From CAYPCH01 sp964409165 (lineage in GTDB: Bacteria; Bacillota; Clostridia; Acetivibrionales; Acetivibrionaceae), in the NCBI GenBank assembly GCA_964409165.1, contig CAYPCH010000084.1, positions 1-17,704 of the forward strand: a stretch of DNA of 17,704 nt. Direction: 5' to 3'. Position 1 is the first letter of the stretch. Every line of letters begins with the position of its first letter. The notes under the pieces are model-generated. The model worked only from the letters and a program-made list of their open reading frames with translations, searched no databases and was not told where the DNA came from. Shown in pieces: positions 8,179 through 15,043 of this stretch. The translations under genes were made by a program, and so were the position numbers.

Positions 8179-8439
8179 TTAAATAATAATTTTTATTTCC
8201 AGCCTGTCAAACTTTACGCTCTCTATAAACTGGTCACTGTCAAAAGAAGTCCTCCGGTACCTTGCAAATTCGGTTGTGTTCTTTTTAATCCACATCGGGA
8301 CAGGAATATCAAGATTCCGGCATAACCCTATAAGGGCTTCCTCAAGTGAATCTCTGAAAGGAACACCTTCTTCATTTTTTTCTATAGAAGATTCCCTTAA
8401 AATGTTTGTTCCTTTTATTATTTTTCCTGTAAGTGTCAA
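8179..8439 (-). CDS. Conserved clostridial protein of unknown function (86 aa)
   Basis: Starts at TTG 8439, chosen because AGGAAGAG lies 5-6 nt upstream and no ATG or GTG is available. The 86-residue product is soluble, with no signal peptide, TM segment or metal motif. The central part (FRDSLEEALIGLCRNLDIPVPMWIKKNTTEFARYRRTSF, split as visible blocks around residues 28-66) has the look of a conserved small domain that I have seen in other Clostridia without an assigned function. It lies 90 bp after ilvC on the same strand and may be the last gene of the ilv transcript, separated from ilvC by a strong hairpin. A role in branched-chain amino acid metabolism would be guesswork. Confidence 0.75.
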   Translation of the reverse strand: MTLTGKIIKGTNILRESSIEKNEEGVPFRDSLEEALIGLCRNLDIPVPMWIKKNTTEFARYRRTSFDSDQFIESVKFDRLEIKIII

Positions 8440-8478
8440 TTTCGCTCTTCCTTTTTATAATGATTATATGTAGTGATT

Positions 8479-8513
8479 GGATAACCAGGCTTATCTTTTA
8501 AACCCGGCTATCC
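8479..8513 (-). terminator. Strong hairpin after ilvC without a T-run
   Basis: On the minus strand GGATAGCCGGG pairs with CCTGGTTATCC (11 bp including two G-U pairs, 13-nt loop), 17 nt after the ilvC stop. No T-run follows on the minus strand. It may therefore act as a weak terminator or as an mRNA-stabilising or processing stem between ilvC and the 86-aa gene. Confidence 0.45.
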
Positions 8514-8529
8514 ATATATATCTTTTAAA

Positions 8530-9528
8530 TTATTTTTTTAACCAGCTCATCATTTTGCGAAGCTCTGCTCCGACAATTTCTACTTGATGCTCGGATTCAT
8601 TCTTTCTCATTGTCAGGAAGTTTGCTTTTCCGCCTGAATTATTCTCTGATATCCAATTGGTAGCAAATTTACCGCTCTGTACTTCTTCAAGTATTTTCTT
8701 CATTTCTTTTCTGGTTTCTTCGGTTATTATTCTTTTCCCGGTTACATAATCTCCGTATTCGGCTGTATCACTGATTGAATATCTCATGTATGAGAAACCA
8801 CCCTGATTTATAAGGTCTATTATAAGCTTCATTTCATGAACACACTCAAAATACGCAATTTCAGGCTGGTATCCAGCATTAACCAGAGTTTCAAAACCTG
8901 CCTTCATCAACTCGGTAACACCTCCGCAAAGCACTGCCTGCTCACCAAAAAGGTCTGTTTCTGTTTCTTCCTTGAAGGTTGTTTCAAGAATTCCTGCCCT
9001 GCCTGCACCTATACCGGAAGCATAGGCCAAAGCATAATCCTTTGCTTTTCCTGAAGCATCCTGGTGAACCGCAATAATGGAAGGCACTCCTTTTCCTTCA
9101 TTGTACTGGCTTCTTACAGTGTGTCCAGGTCCTTTAGGAGCTACCATTATAACGTCAACATCCTTAGGAGGTACTATCTGACTGAAATGAATATTAAAAC
9201 CATGGGCAAACATAAGTACATTACCGGCTTTCAGATTCGGCTTTATGCTTTCTCTATATACTATAGGCTGAAGCTGGTCTGGAACAAGCATTATAATTAA
9301 ATCACCCATTTTAGCCGCTTCATCGGTGTCCACAACCTTCAAACCGTCATTTTTTACTTTTTCCCTTTCCTCAGCAAAAGCAGCTGGCAGACCAACAACA
9401 ACGTTTACCCCACTGTCTTGTAAGTTTTGTGCATGTGCATGACCCTGACTTCCATATCCTATAACGGCTACAGTCTTACCTTTTAATAATCCAAGATCAC
9501 AATCACTGTCATAATACATTTTTGCCAT
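8530..9528 (-). CDS. ilvC: Ketol-acid reductoisomerase (class I)
   Basis: Second step of valine, leucine and isoleucine synthesis: Mg-dependent isomerisation and NAD(P)H reduction of acetolactate or acetohydroxybutyrate to the dihydroxy acid. It is a 332-aa class I (short) enzyme. The Rossmann motif is GYGSQGHAHAQNLQDSGV (24-41). Metal and catalytic residues are D192 and E196 (TDLFGEQAVLCGG) plus E228 and E232 (FECVHEMKLII). The cofactor-specificity loop after beta-2 reads VVVGLPAAFAEEREKVKNDG and lacks the Arg/Ser residues that usually hold the NADPH phosphate. The start has AAGGAGTGAT upstream. It lies 6 nt after ilvN in the T-box-controlled operon. Confidence 0.97.
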   Translation of the reverse strand: MAKMYYDSDCDLGLLKGKTVAVIGYGSQGHAHAQNLQDSGVNVVVGLPAAFAEEREKVKNDGLKVVDTDEAAKMGDLIIMLVPDQLQPIVYRESIKPNLKAGNVLMFAHGFNIHFSQIVPPKDVDVIMVAPKGPGHTVRSQYNEGKGVPSIIAVHQDASGKAKDYALAYASGIGAGRAGILETTFKEETETDLFGEQAVLCGGVTELMKAGFETLVNAGYQPEIAYFECVHEMKLIIDLINQGGFSYMRYSISDTAEYGDYVTGKRIITEETRKEMKKILEEVQSGKFATNWISENNSGGKANFLTMRKNESEHQVEIVGAELRKMMSWLKK

Positions 9529-9534
9529 TACCTA

Positions 9535-10047
9535 TCACTCCTTGTTATTATTTTTAACTTTAATATATTTATTGCCTCTTTCGATAGCAATTGAACCCGT
9601 TCTTACTATTTCTTTTATGCCAAACTGCTTAAGCATACCCTCAAGTGCAGCTACTTTTTCCGTTGACCCTGATATCTCAATAGTAAGAGTGTTTTTTGAA
9701 ACATCAACTATTTTCGCTCTGAATATTTCAACAATCTGAATAATTTCAGCTCTCGTTGATGCAGTTGCATCAACCTTGATAAGGGCAAGCTCCCTGCTTA
9801 CGGAATCATTTTTATCAAGCTTCTTCAGCTTTATTACATCTACCAGCTTGTTGAGCTGTTTGCTGACTTGCTCAACGATATACTCATCTCCCTCTACAAC
9901 TATCGTCATCCTTGAAACATCAGGATTTTCTGTAACACCTACTGCAAGGCTGTCAATATTAAACCCTCTTCTGCTGAACAAACCGGCTACTCTTGATAAA
10001 ACACCGGCATGGTTTTCAACCAAAACAGATAATGTATGCTTAGCCAT
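9535..10047 (-). CDS. ilvN: Acetolactate synthase small (regulatory) subunit
   Basis: Regulatory partner of IlvB; it activates the catalytic subunit and usually confers feedback inhibition by valine. At 170 aa it has the usual length for the longer form. An N-terminal ACT domain starts HTLSVLVENHAGVLSRVAGLFSRR (residues 4-27, shown in part) with the typical GFNIDSLAVG, and a C-terminal ALS_ss domain follows (about 80-160). An in-frame ATG at 10062 is five codons earlier, but it forms part of the GGGAGG ribosome site region; the ATG at 10047 lies 7 nt after GGGAGG and begins MAKHTLSV, so I chose it. It lies between ilvB (55 nt upstream) and ilvC (6 nt downstream). Confidence 0.96.
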   Translation of the reverse strand: MAKHTLSVLVENHAGVLSRVAGLFSRRGFNIDSLAVGVTENPDVSRMTIVVEGDEYIVEQVSKQLNKLVDVIKLKKLDKNDSVSRELALIKVDATASTRAEIIQIVEIFRAKIVDVSKNTLTIEISGSTEKVAALEGMLKQFGIKEIVRTGSIAIERGNKYIKVKNNNKE

Positions 10048-10102
10048 TTTATAACCTCCCATAATTTATATCCCACTACTTACAACATTCCCATACCTAT
10101 TT

Positions 10103-11728
10103 TTAAAGTGTTGATTCCTCGGGGTCTACAATACATTCAAGAAGACAGGTACTGTCGTCTAAAAGCATTCTTTTTATTGCATCCTCAACCTGCGAATTCC
10201 TATTTATCCTCTCCCCTTTGAATCCATATGCCTCAAATATCTTTGTAAAATCTGGATTATCTTCCAAAAAGACTTGAGAATACCTTCCGCAGAACTTTAC
10301 CTTCTGAAGTTCGCGAACCATTCCCAGCCTTGAATTATTAAAAAGCAAAACCTTTATAGCCAATTTGTTTTGTTTTATGGTTCCCAGCTCCTGCATCGAC
10401 ATCTGAAAACTACCATCACCACCGATACATACTACCTTTACATCAGGTCGTCCCAGCTTTGCTCCAACAGATGCCGGCAAACCATAACCCATTGTACCCA
10501 TTCCCCCGGAAGTTATAAATGTTCTTGGTTTTTTAACACTGAAATAATTTGCAGCCCATATTTGATTCTGTCCTACTTCCGTAGTTATTATTGTACCATC
10601 ATCTGAAATTTTTGACAAAACAGAGAGCACATATTTAGGATTTACAAAATCTCCTTCATCTGTATTCAATTTCTTTAAGTTCTTTTCTCTTTTTTTGCTA
10701 ATATCATCCAGCCATTCATCTGTATTTCCCTTTAATACGATCTCATTCAACTCTTTCAATACCTGCTTGATATCTCCTGTCACAGGTATTGATACTTCAA
10801 TATTTTTGCCTATTTCAGCCGGGTCTATATCAATATGAATTATCTTTGTTTTCTTTGCTATCTGGTCAGGGTTACTCATAGCCCTATCACCAACTCTGGC
10901 ACCCATGATAATTATAAGGTCTGCATTATGGATGGCATAATTTGCAGCATACACCCCATGGGATCCTAGCATACCGAGGTTTAATTCATGTTCAGACGGA
11001 ACAGCACCTATACACATCAGCGTGGTAGTCACCGGTATCCGGCACTTATTTGCAAAACTTATAAGTTCCTCTGATGCTCCAGCACTTATTATTCCTCCTC
11101 CTGCACATATTACAGGCCTTTTAGCTTTTAAAACTGCTTCAGCAATCTTCTTAACCTGCAAGTTTTGCACCTTAAAGCCCGGCTTATATCCTCTGATATC
11201 GACACTTTCGGGATATTCAAATTCAATTTCAGCAGTCTGCATATCGACCGGTATGTCTATTACCACCGGTCCCGGTCTTCCTGTAGATGCTATATAAAAG
11301 GCTTCTTTTATAATTCTCGGCAAATCTTTTGCATTTTTTACAAGATAGCTGTGTTTACAAAATGGAGCTGTTGCCCCTGTTATATCAGCTTCCTGAAACA
11401 CATCCCTGCCTATAAGCTCAGACGTAACCTGTCCTGTTATAGCAACAACAGGTATTGAGTCCATATACGCAGTTGCTATTCCTGTAATAAGATTTGTTGA
11501 ACCGGGACCAGATGTTGCAACACATACGCCCACCTTACCAGTAACGCGGGCATAACCACTTGCAGCATTTGCAGCTCCCTGCTCATGCCTTGTAAGTATA
11601 TGTTTTATTTCTGATTCTGTCAAAGCATCATAAAACGGACATATTGTAGCTCCCGGATAACCAAAAATAACACTTACGTTTTCAATTTCCAAAGCTTTTA
11701 TAATAGCCTGTGCACCTGTAAGTTTCAT
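10103..11728 (-). CDS. ilvB: Acetolactate synthase large (catalytic) subunit
   Basis: ThDP- and FAD-dependent enzyme that condenses two pyruvates, or pyruvate and 2-oxobutyrate, in the first common step of branched-chain amino acid synthesis. It is 541 aa, slightly short of the usual 550-570 but complete. Three domains are visible: an N-terminal pyrimidine-binding domain with catalytic E49 (TRHEQGAANAASGYAR), a central FAD-type domain (about 190-340), and a C-terminal ThDP-binding domain with GGDGSFQMSMQELGT (near 433-447) and FNNSRLGMVRELQ. The ATG follows TTAGGAGAT. It is the first gene of the operon, downstream of a T-box leader that ends in a terminator about 50 nt before the start, so it is read mainly when the matching tRNA is uncharged. 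Confidence 0.97.
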   Translation of the reverse strand: MKLTGAQAIIKALEIENVSVIFGYPGATICPFYDALTESEIKHILTRHEQGAANAASGYARVTGKVGVCVATSGPGSTNLITGIATAYMDSIPVVAITGQVTSELIGRDVFQEADITGATAPFCKHSYLVKNAKDLPRIIKEAFYIASTGRPGPVVIDIPVDMQTAEIEFEYPESVDIRGYKPGFKVQNLQVKKIAEAVLKAKRPVICAGGGIISAGASEELISFANKCRIPVTTTLMCIGAVPSEHELNLGMLGSHGVYAANYAIHNADLIIIMGARVGDRAMSNPDQIAKKTKIIHIDIDPAEIGKNIEVSIPVTGDIKQVLKELNEIVLKGNTDEWLDDISKKREKNLKKLNTDEGDFVNPKYVLSVLSKISDDGTIITTEVGQNQIWAANYFSVKKPRTFITSGGMGTMGYGLPASVGAKLGRPDVKVVCIGGDGSFQMSMQELGTIKQNKLAIKVLLFNNSRLGMVRELQKVKFCGRYSQVFLEDNPDFTKIFEAYGFKGERINRNSQVEDAIKRMLLDDSTCLLECIVDPEESTL

Positions 11729-11779
11729 ATCTCCTAAGCCACCTCTTTCAAAAAAAAATTACTACCCATAAATCAGACT

Positions 11780-11824
11780 AAAAAACCCTTCGGCTCTGCA
11801 AAATCTATTTGCAGGGACGAAGGG
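11780..11824 (-). terminator. T-box intrinsic terminator
   Basis: CCCTTCG pairs with CGAAGGG, and an inner CTGCAAA/TTTGCAG stem extends it. TTTTTT follows directly (11785-11780). The 5' half overlaps the antiterminator partner of the T-box, as expected for a conditional terminator. Confidence 0.92.
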
Positions 11825-12083
11825 AATACTATCCTACGTGGTACCACCCTGATTCAGCATATCTTTTGGATATACACTCAAGCGGGCATCTATTTGTACT
11901 ATATGCCCCGACTATAACGTAGTCAACGCCCCTGCCTATCCCAGTTTCAGCAGTGAAGCTTCGGAACGAGCTATCCATACATACCATGCACCGGTTTACA
12001 CCAGCCACCGGCTCTCTCCTGCAATAATATGCATCTTTATTCCTTCATCGCAATATGAAACAATATAAAAGTAAGTATAATTA
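11780..12083 (-). promoter_or_regulatory. T-box riboswitch leader of ilvBNC (probably Leu, CUC specifier)
   Basis: The 5' leader senses uncharged tRNA and decides between termination and read-through. Stem I is closed by GCGATGAAG (12051-12043) with CTTCACTGC (11958-11950). It carries the AGAGAGC...GGTGTAAACC distal loop typical of the class. A CTC triplet (11970-11968) followed by a purine, in the loop on the 3' side of Stem I, is the best specifier candidate, pointing to tRNA-Leu; no ATC or GTC sits there. Stem III is GGGCAT/ATGCCC. The T-box sequence AGGGTGGTACCACG lies at 11850-11837. Its AGGG and ACG parts can pair with CGTCCCT, which is otherwise part of the terminator. The T-box identity is certain; the specifier is inferred. 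Confidence 0.93.
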
Positions 12084-12089
12084 GTAAAT

Positions 12090-12118
12090 ATTCTACCAGC
12101 GTACCCGCCTCATGTCAA
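12090..12118 (-). promoter_or_regulatory. Sigma-A promoter of the ilvBNC T-box transcript
   Basis: On the minus strand a perfect TTGACA (12118-12113), 17-bp spacer, then TAGAAT (12095-12090). Transcription would start near 12083, about 30 nt before T-box Stem I. This is the best promoter match in the window. Confidence 0.85.
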
Positions 12119-12211
12119 CAACTTTTTATTAATTACCTCAGTATTTTTATCACATAAAGCTTTAAAAGCACTACTGCCACGCAACACAACAAGTACATTT
12201 TAAACATTATG

Positions 12212-12237
12212 AAAAAAAAGTGATTCTAAAAAGCACT
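12212..12237 (-). terminator. Weak terminator after guaD
   Basis: Starting in the guaD stop codon, AGTG pairs with CACT around an 11-nt loop, followed by eight T residues (12219-12212). The stem is short, but the T-run is good and the position fits. Confidence 0.4.
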
Positions 12238-12700
12238 AATACTGAACCTTGTCCTGTTTCTTCTCCCAATCTCTAAAGGGACCAAGACTCAGATTCCTGT
12301 CCTTCTGTATAAGCTCCAAATGTTCATTTATTACTTTACCTTTTATAACATCATATATGTAATTATCGTCAAACCCTATGACCGCAGCATCCTCCCTGGT
12401 GCAACCGTAATATACCTTCGGAATCCCCGCCCAGTGGATAGCTGAAAAACACATAGGACAAGGTTCACATGAAGTGTAAAGTTCACAGTCGTATAAGTCA
12501 AACCTTCCCAGTTTCTTTGATGCTGACCTTATTACAATCATCTCTGCATGGTCTGTGGGATCATTGTTCTTTATGACCTCATTATGAGCTCTTGCTATAA
12601 TGACCCCGTCCTTCACTATTACTGCTCCAAACGGCCCTCCGTGATTGTTTTTTACTCCATATGCCGCTTCTTTGACCGCTTCTTGCATAAAATCGTCCAT
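12236..12700 (-). CDS. guaD: Guanine deaminase (cytidine-deaminase fold)
   Basis: Zinc enzyme that converts guanine to xanthine and ammonia in purine salvage or catabolism. Zinc and catalytic residues are H51-A-E53 (DPTDHAEM) and C81-x2-C84 (SCEPCPMC). The C-terminal GFDDNYIYD and the overall 154-aa length match the Bacillus GuaD type better than TadA or CMP deaminases (family knowledge, by eye). An upstream ATG at 12733 is in frame, but AAGGA sits 7 nt before the ATG at 12700, which also gives the normal N-terminus; I chose that. It appears monocistronic. Its upstream region shares an element with that of the 97-aa gene. Confidence 0.87.
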   Translation of the reverse strand: MDDFMQEAVKEAAYGVKNNHGGPFGAVIVKDGVIIARAHNEVIKNNDPTDHAEMIVIRSASKKLGRFDLYDCELYTSCEPCPMCFSAIHWAGIPKVYYGCTREDAAVIGFDDNYIYDVIKGKVINEHLELIQKDRNLSLGPFRDWEKKQDKVQY

Positions 12701-12752
12701 AATATCATCCTTACTACTTATTTTAAATCGCAAAAATGATCATATTTCACCT

Positions 12753-12801
12753 TTTCTAAAGAAATTTAAGTGTGATGTAAAGTCTTTATCGCATCCAATA
12801 T
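12753..12801 (-). promoter_or_regulatory. guaD promoter region with repeat element, copy A
   Basis: On the minus strand TTTACA (12781-12776), 17 bp, TAGAAA (12758-12753) makes a fair promoter 46 nt before the guaD ATG. The flanking sequence 12761-12801 is 81% identical by eye over 42 columns to copy B at 13261-13302. The 11-mer GCATCCAATAT is also tandemly repeated here (12791-12801 and 12802-12812). Confidence 0.45.
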
Positions 12802-12843
12802 GCATCCAATATATATTATCACATCTTGAAAAAAAGCACCATG

Positions 12844-13137
12844 TTATATAAACACTTCTTTTTTATGTCTGCCTTCTATTTTTCCAATCCCATAACCGTA
12901 GCAAAATGACTGGTACATGCTCGACACTATCAAAGCACAAAGGAATTCCCTTTCCTGTTCATCAAGTCCGCGATCCATAACTTCTATAAAGTGTTTTGTT
13001 TTATCTGCTGCTATAAGCTTCATTGCTTCCCTTGTTCCTGTAAGCTCATGCTCAAGTTTGTCTCTTGCCTGCTTCAAATACGCCTTTATTGTCTTTTCAA
13101 AGTTATCATCCGCGTAAAGCTTTTTATTTATGCTCAT
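12844..13137 (-). CDS. Hypothetical protein (97 aa), unknown function
   Basis: A 97-residue charged, helix-rich protein; the middle (residues 14-60) is rich in Lys, Glu and Arg and could form a helical hairpin. The C-terminal half is more hydrophobic (LCALIVSSMYQSFCYGYG, 66-83) and Gly/Tyr-rich, but not a clear TM helix. A good ribosome site (GGAGG, 8 nt before ATG) supports it as a real gene. I do not recognise a family. It lies between htrA and guaD on the same strand. Its upstream region resembles that of guaD, suggesting a shared control, but no function follows from that. Confidence 0.75.
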   Translation of the reverse strand: MSINKKLYADDNFEKTIKAYLKQARDKLEHELTGTREAMKLIAADKTKHFIEVMDRGLDEQEREFLCALIVSSMYQSFCYGYGIGKIEGRHKKEVFI

Positions 13138-13252
13138 CGTCTAATCCTCCATAAGTAATATTTCATCTATTCCTAAAGTAATTCTTTCCACTTCCGACTA
13201 AAATATATACGCTTTACCCAAATTTTTTCCTATAGTAGTCATGAGAATGATT

Positions 13253-13302
13253 AGCATAGGCAAATTGAAGTAGTATGTAAAATCTTTATCCGCATTCAAT
13301 AT
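13253..13302 (-). promoter_or_regulatory. Promoter region of the 97-aa gene with repeat element, copy B
   Basis: On the minus strand TTTACA (13281-13276), 17 bp, TATGCT (13258-13253). The -35 hexamer and its upstream block (ATATTGAATGCGGATAAAGAT) correspond position by position to copy A before guaD. The transcript would carry a leader of about 110 nt. Confidence 0.4.
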
Positions 13303-13317
13303 AAAATAAAACAACTT

Positions 13318-13355
13318 AAAAAAACTATAGCTGCTCGCAACTTCAGCAGCTATAG
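13318..13355 (-). terminator. Intrinsic terminator of htrA
   Basis: A perfect 11-bp stem (CTATAGCTGCT / AGCAGCTATAG, 9-nt loop) is followed on the minus strand by seven T residues (13324-13318). It lies 85 nt past the htrA stop codon, beyond the AT-rich array. Confidence 0.9.
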
Positions 13356-13427
13356 ATATGGATGTAAAAACAGATATAAAAGTAGATATAAAAATAGATA
13401 TGGATATGGATGTAACTATAGATATAG
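13352..13427. repeat. Degenerate 6/12-bp AT-rich tandem array
   Basis: Units of the form GATATAAAAGTA, GATATAAAAATA, GATATGGATATG and GATGTAACTATA (plus strand) repeat with a period of 6-12 bp in the 3' untranslated part of the htrA transcript, just before its terminator. It looks like a small slippage-derived minisatellite. Confidence 0.7.
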
Positions 13428-13439
13428 CCGGGTAACTTT

Positions 13440-14609
13440 TTATCTGGTTATAAGACCATCCTTTTCCTTTGCAGTTAGCTTGATCTGTACAACTTCAGGG
13501 TTTCCGTTACTAAGATGTGTAATGTTAACCGTATCACCAGGGTTTTTTGAATAAATATGGCATCTTAGTTGCATCATAGTGTTTATTTCCATGCCATCTA
13601 TCTGGGTCATAATGCATCCTACCCTTATACCGCTTTTATAAGCTGGTCCGTTTTCATCAACATGAACAATATATATTCCATTGTCCAACTTCATACTATT
13701 ATCAATGTATGGAACAACTTCCTTGTCATATGCAAAGACGCCCATATAGGTCTCCAGGAAATCCCCTGTCTGTATATATTTCTTAATAATAGGAATCGCA
13801 ACGTTTATTGGAATTGCAAAACCTATAGCTTCCGCACTTGCTACCTTGACAGTATTGATTCCAATAACCTCACCCTTTGCATTTAATAAAGGACCACCGC
13901 TGTTTCCAGGGTTTATGCTTGCATCGGTTTGAATCAGGTCTTCCATATAGTTTGAACCTTGCTCGGTGTCAATCTGTATAGTCCTGTTTAAAGCACTTAT
14001 GATACCCGATGTAACAGTCCTCTGGAATTGCAGTCCTAAAGGGTTTCCGATAGCAATAGCGGGTTCTCCGACTTTCAGTTTATTTGCATCTCCTAAAGGT
14101 ATTGTGTTAAGGCCTGTTGCATTTATTTTGACAACAGCAAGGTCCAGAATCGGGTCACACCACGTTGTCACACCGTCAATGTTCCTGCCGTCGGCTAAAG
14201 AAACAATTATCCTCTTGCTTTTTCCTCCCGCTACATGATCATTTGTAAGAATGTATCCATCAGGACTTACTATTACACCCGAACCCACACCCCACTTTTC
14301 AGCTGCATTTCTATTAAAAATTGCATTACTGTCAACTTTGAGAACCGATATGCCGACCACTCCCTGTGATGCTGATTCCGCAACGCCCTGTATAAAACCG
14401 TTTTGAGTCGGTTGTTCTACTTCAAGTTGTTGCAATTTTGGAATATTGCTATCAAGACCTGCTCCAGGCGATTCTATTTTCTCTGTTGTGTTTCTGCTAA
14501 CATAGCCTAGGGAAAAGAAAAACAGCACCCCCCCTACTCCTAAAGAAGTAAGCAGTGCTGTCAAAAATATTTTTATAAATCCACTGTTTCCTTTGTTATT
14601 ATTAAACAT
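13440..14609 (-). CDS. HtrA/DegP-like membrane-anchored serine protease with PDZ domain
   Basis: Envelope quality-control protease (family S1C) that degrades misfolded proteins outside the membrane. An N-terminal TM anchor spans about 12-36, then a linker. The trypsin-like domain (about 75-280) carries the triad H125 (TNDHVAGG), D156 (DLAVVKI) and S237 (NPGNSGGPL). A single PDZ domain follows (about 285-385; YMGVFAYD, GPAYKSGIRVG, KNPGDTV). At 389 aa it has the usual size for Gram-positive HtrA/YyxA-type proteins. The ATG has AAAAGGAT 7 nt upstream; that ribosome site lies in the base of a predicted AU-rich hairpin. A DUF951 gene lies 139 bp upstream on the same strand. A strong terminator follows. 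Confidence 0.95.
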   Translation of the reverse strand: MFNNNKGNSGFIKIFLTALLTSLGVGGVLFFFSLGYVSRNTTEKIESPGAGLDSNIPKLQQLEVEQPTQNGFIQGVAESASQGVVGISVLKVDSNAIFNRNAAEKWGVGSGVIVSPDGYILTNDHVAGGKSKRIIVSLADGRNIDGVTTWCDPILDLAVVKINATGLNTIPLGDANKLKVGEPAIAIGNPLGLQFQRTVTSGIISALNRTIQIDTEQGSNYMEDLIQTDASINPGNSGGPLLNAKGEVIGINTVKVASAEAIGFAIPINVAIPIIKKYIQTGDFLETYMGVFAYDKEVVPYIDNSMKLDNGIYIVHVDENGPAYKSGIRVGCIMTQIDGMEINTMMQLRCHIYSKNPGDTVNITHLSNGNPEVVQIKLTAKEKDGLITR

Positions 14610-14618
14610 AAAATCATC

Positions 14619-14663
14619 CTTTTAGATATTATTAATTATATTATTACAATTAAAATCTAAAAG
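14619..14663 (-). promoter_or_regulatory. AU-rich hairpin overlapping the htrA ribosome site
   Basis: In the minus-strand transcript CUUUUAGAU (14663-14655) pairs perfectly with AUCUAAAAG (14627-14619) across a 27-nt AU loop. The right arm contains the AAAAG of the AAAAGGA ribosome site. The stem has only two G-C pairs and would be marginally stable. Confidence 0.45.
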
Positions 14664-14686
14664 AATTCAATTCTTCCTTCTTCTAT

Positions 14687-14719
14687 ATGAAAATTATATA
14701 AAAATGATATAAAAATGAT
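14687..14719. repeat. Three 11-bp direct repeats upstream of htrA
   Basis: ATGAAAATTAT, ATAAAAATGAT and ATAAAAATGAT lie head to tail (plus strand) between the DUF951 gene and htrA. On the minus strand they include TATAAT- and TATCAT-like -10 candidates, with TTGCTT 16 bp upstream of TATCAT. They may be promoter sequence, repeated binding sites, or simple AT-rich drift. Confidence 0.4.
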
Positions 14720-14748
14720 TTTAAAAAGCAATATTTTAAAAACATCTT

Positions 14749-14949
14749 TTATGCATTCTCCAAATTTGATTTTATTATTTTCTTTACGCTTTTCTCAAAC
14801 TTGGGTCTTGGTACCATTACCTGGTGTTCACATCCAAGACATTTCATCTTAAAGTCCGCACCTATCCTTGTTACTTCCCACTGCTTGCTTCCGCAGGGGT
14901 GCTGCTTTTTAAGCTCTACAATATCTCCTACACAAAATTTATGATTCAA
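14749..14949 (-). CDS. DUF951 family protein (YyzM-like)
   Basis: A 66-residue protein of the widespread Firmicutes DUF951 family; its function is not established. The family pattern is clear: VGDIVELKKQHPCGSKQWEVTR (start of the domain, residues 7-28) with ADFKMKCLGCEHQVMVPR after it. Cys19, Cys37 and Cys40 are conserved positions that may bind a metal; CLGC is a typical half-site (inference). It starts at TTG 14949, chosen because GGAGG lies 8 nt upstream and the family N-terminus fits. In many Firmicutes the gene lies near chromosome-origin or mechanosensitive-channel genes; here the next gene on the strand is htrA. Confidence 0.9.
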   Translation of the reverse strand: MNHKFCVGDIVELKKQHPCGSKQWEVTRIGADFKMKCLGCEHQVMVPRPKFEKSVKKIIKSNLENA

Positions 14950-15043
14950 CGGTACCGCCTCCTATGGCTTTAAAGTATAACCTAATCTTACACGATTTTA
15001 GCATACCCTATAGCACATCTTAAATCAAATAGATTTAAACAAT

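Larger units (their letters stand above)
13138..13439. other. Intergenic region between htrA and the 97-aa gene
   Basis: This 302-bp gap holds three things described separately: a promoter with repeat copy B (13253-13302), the htrA terminator (13318-13355), and an AT-rich tandem array (13352-13427). I see no gene in it. Confidence 0.6.
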
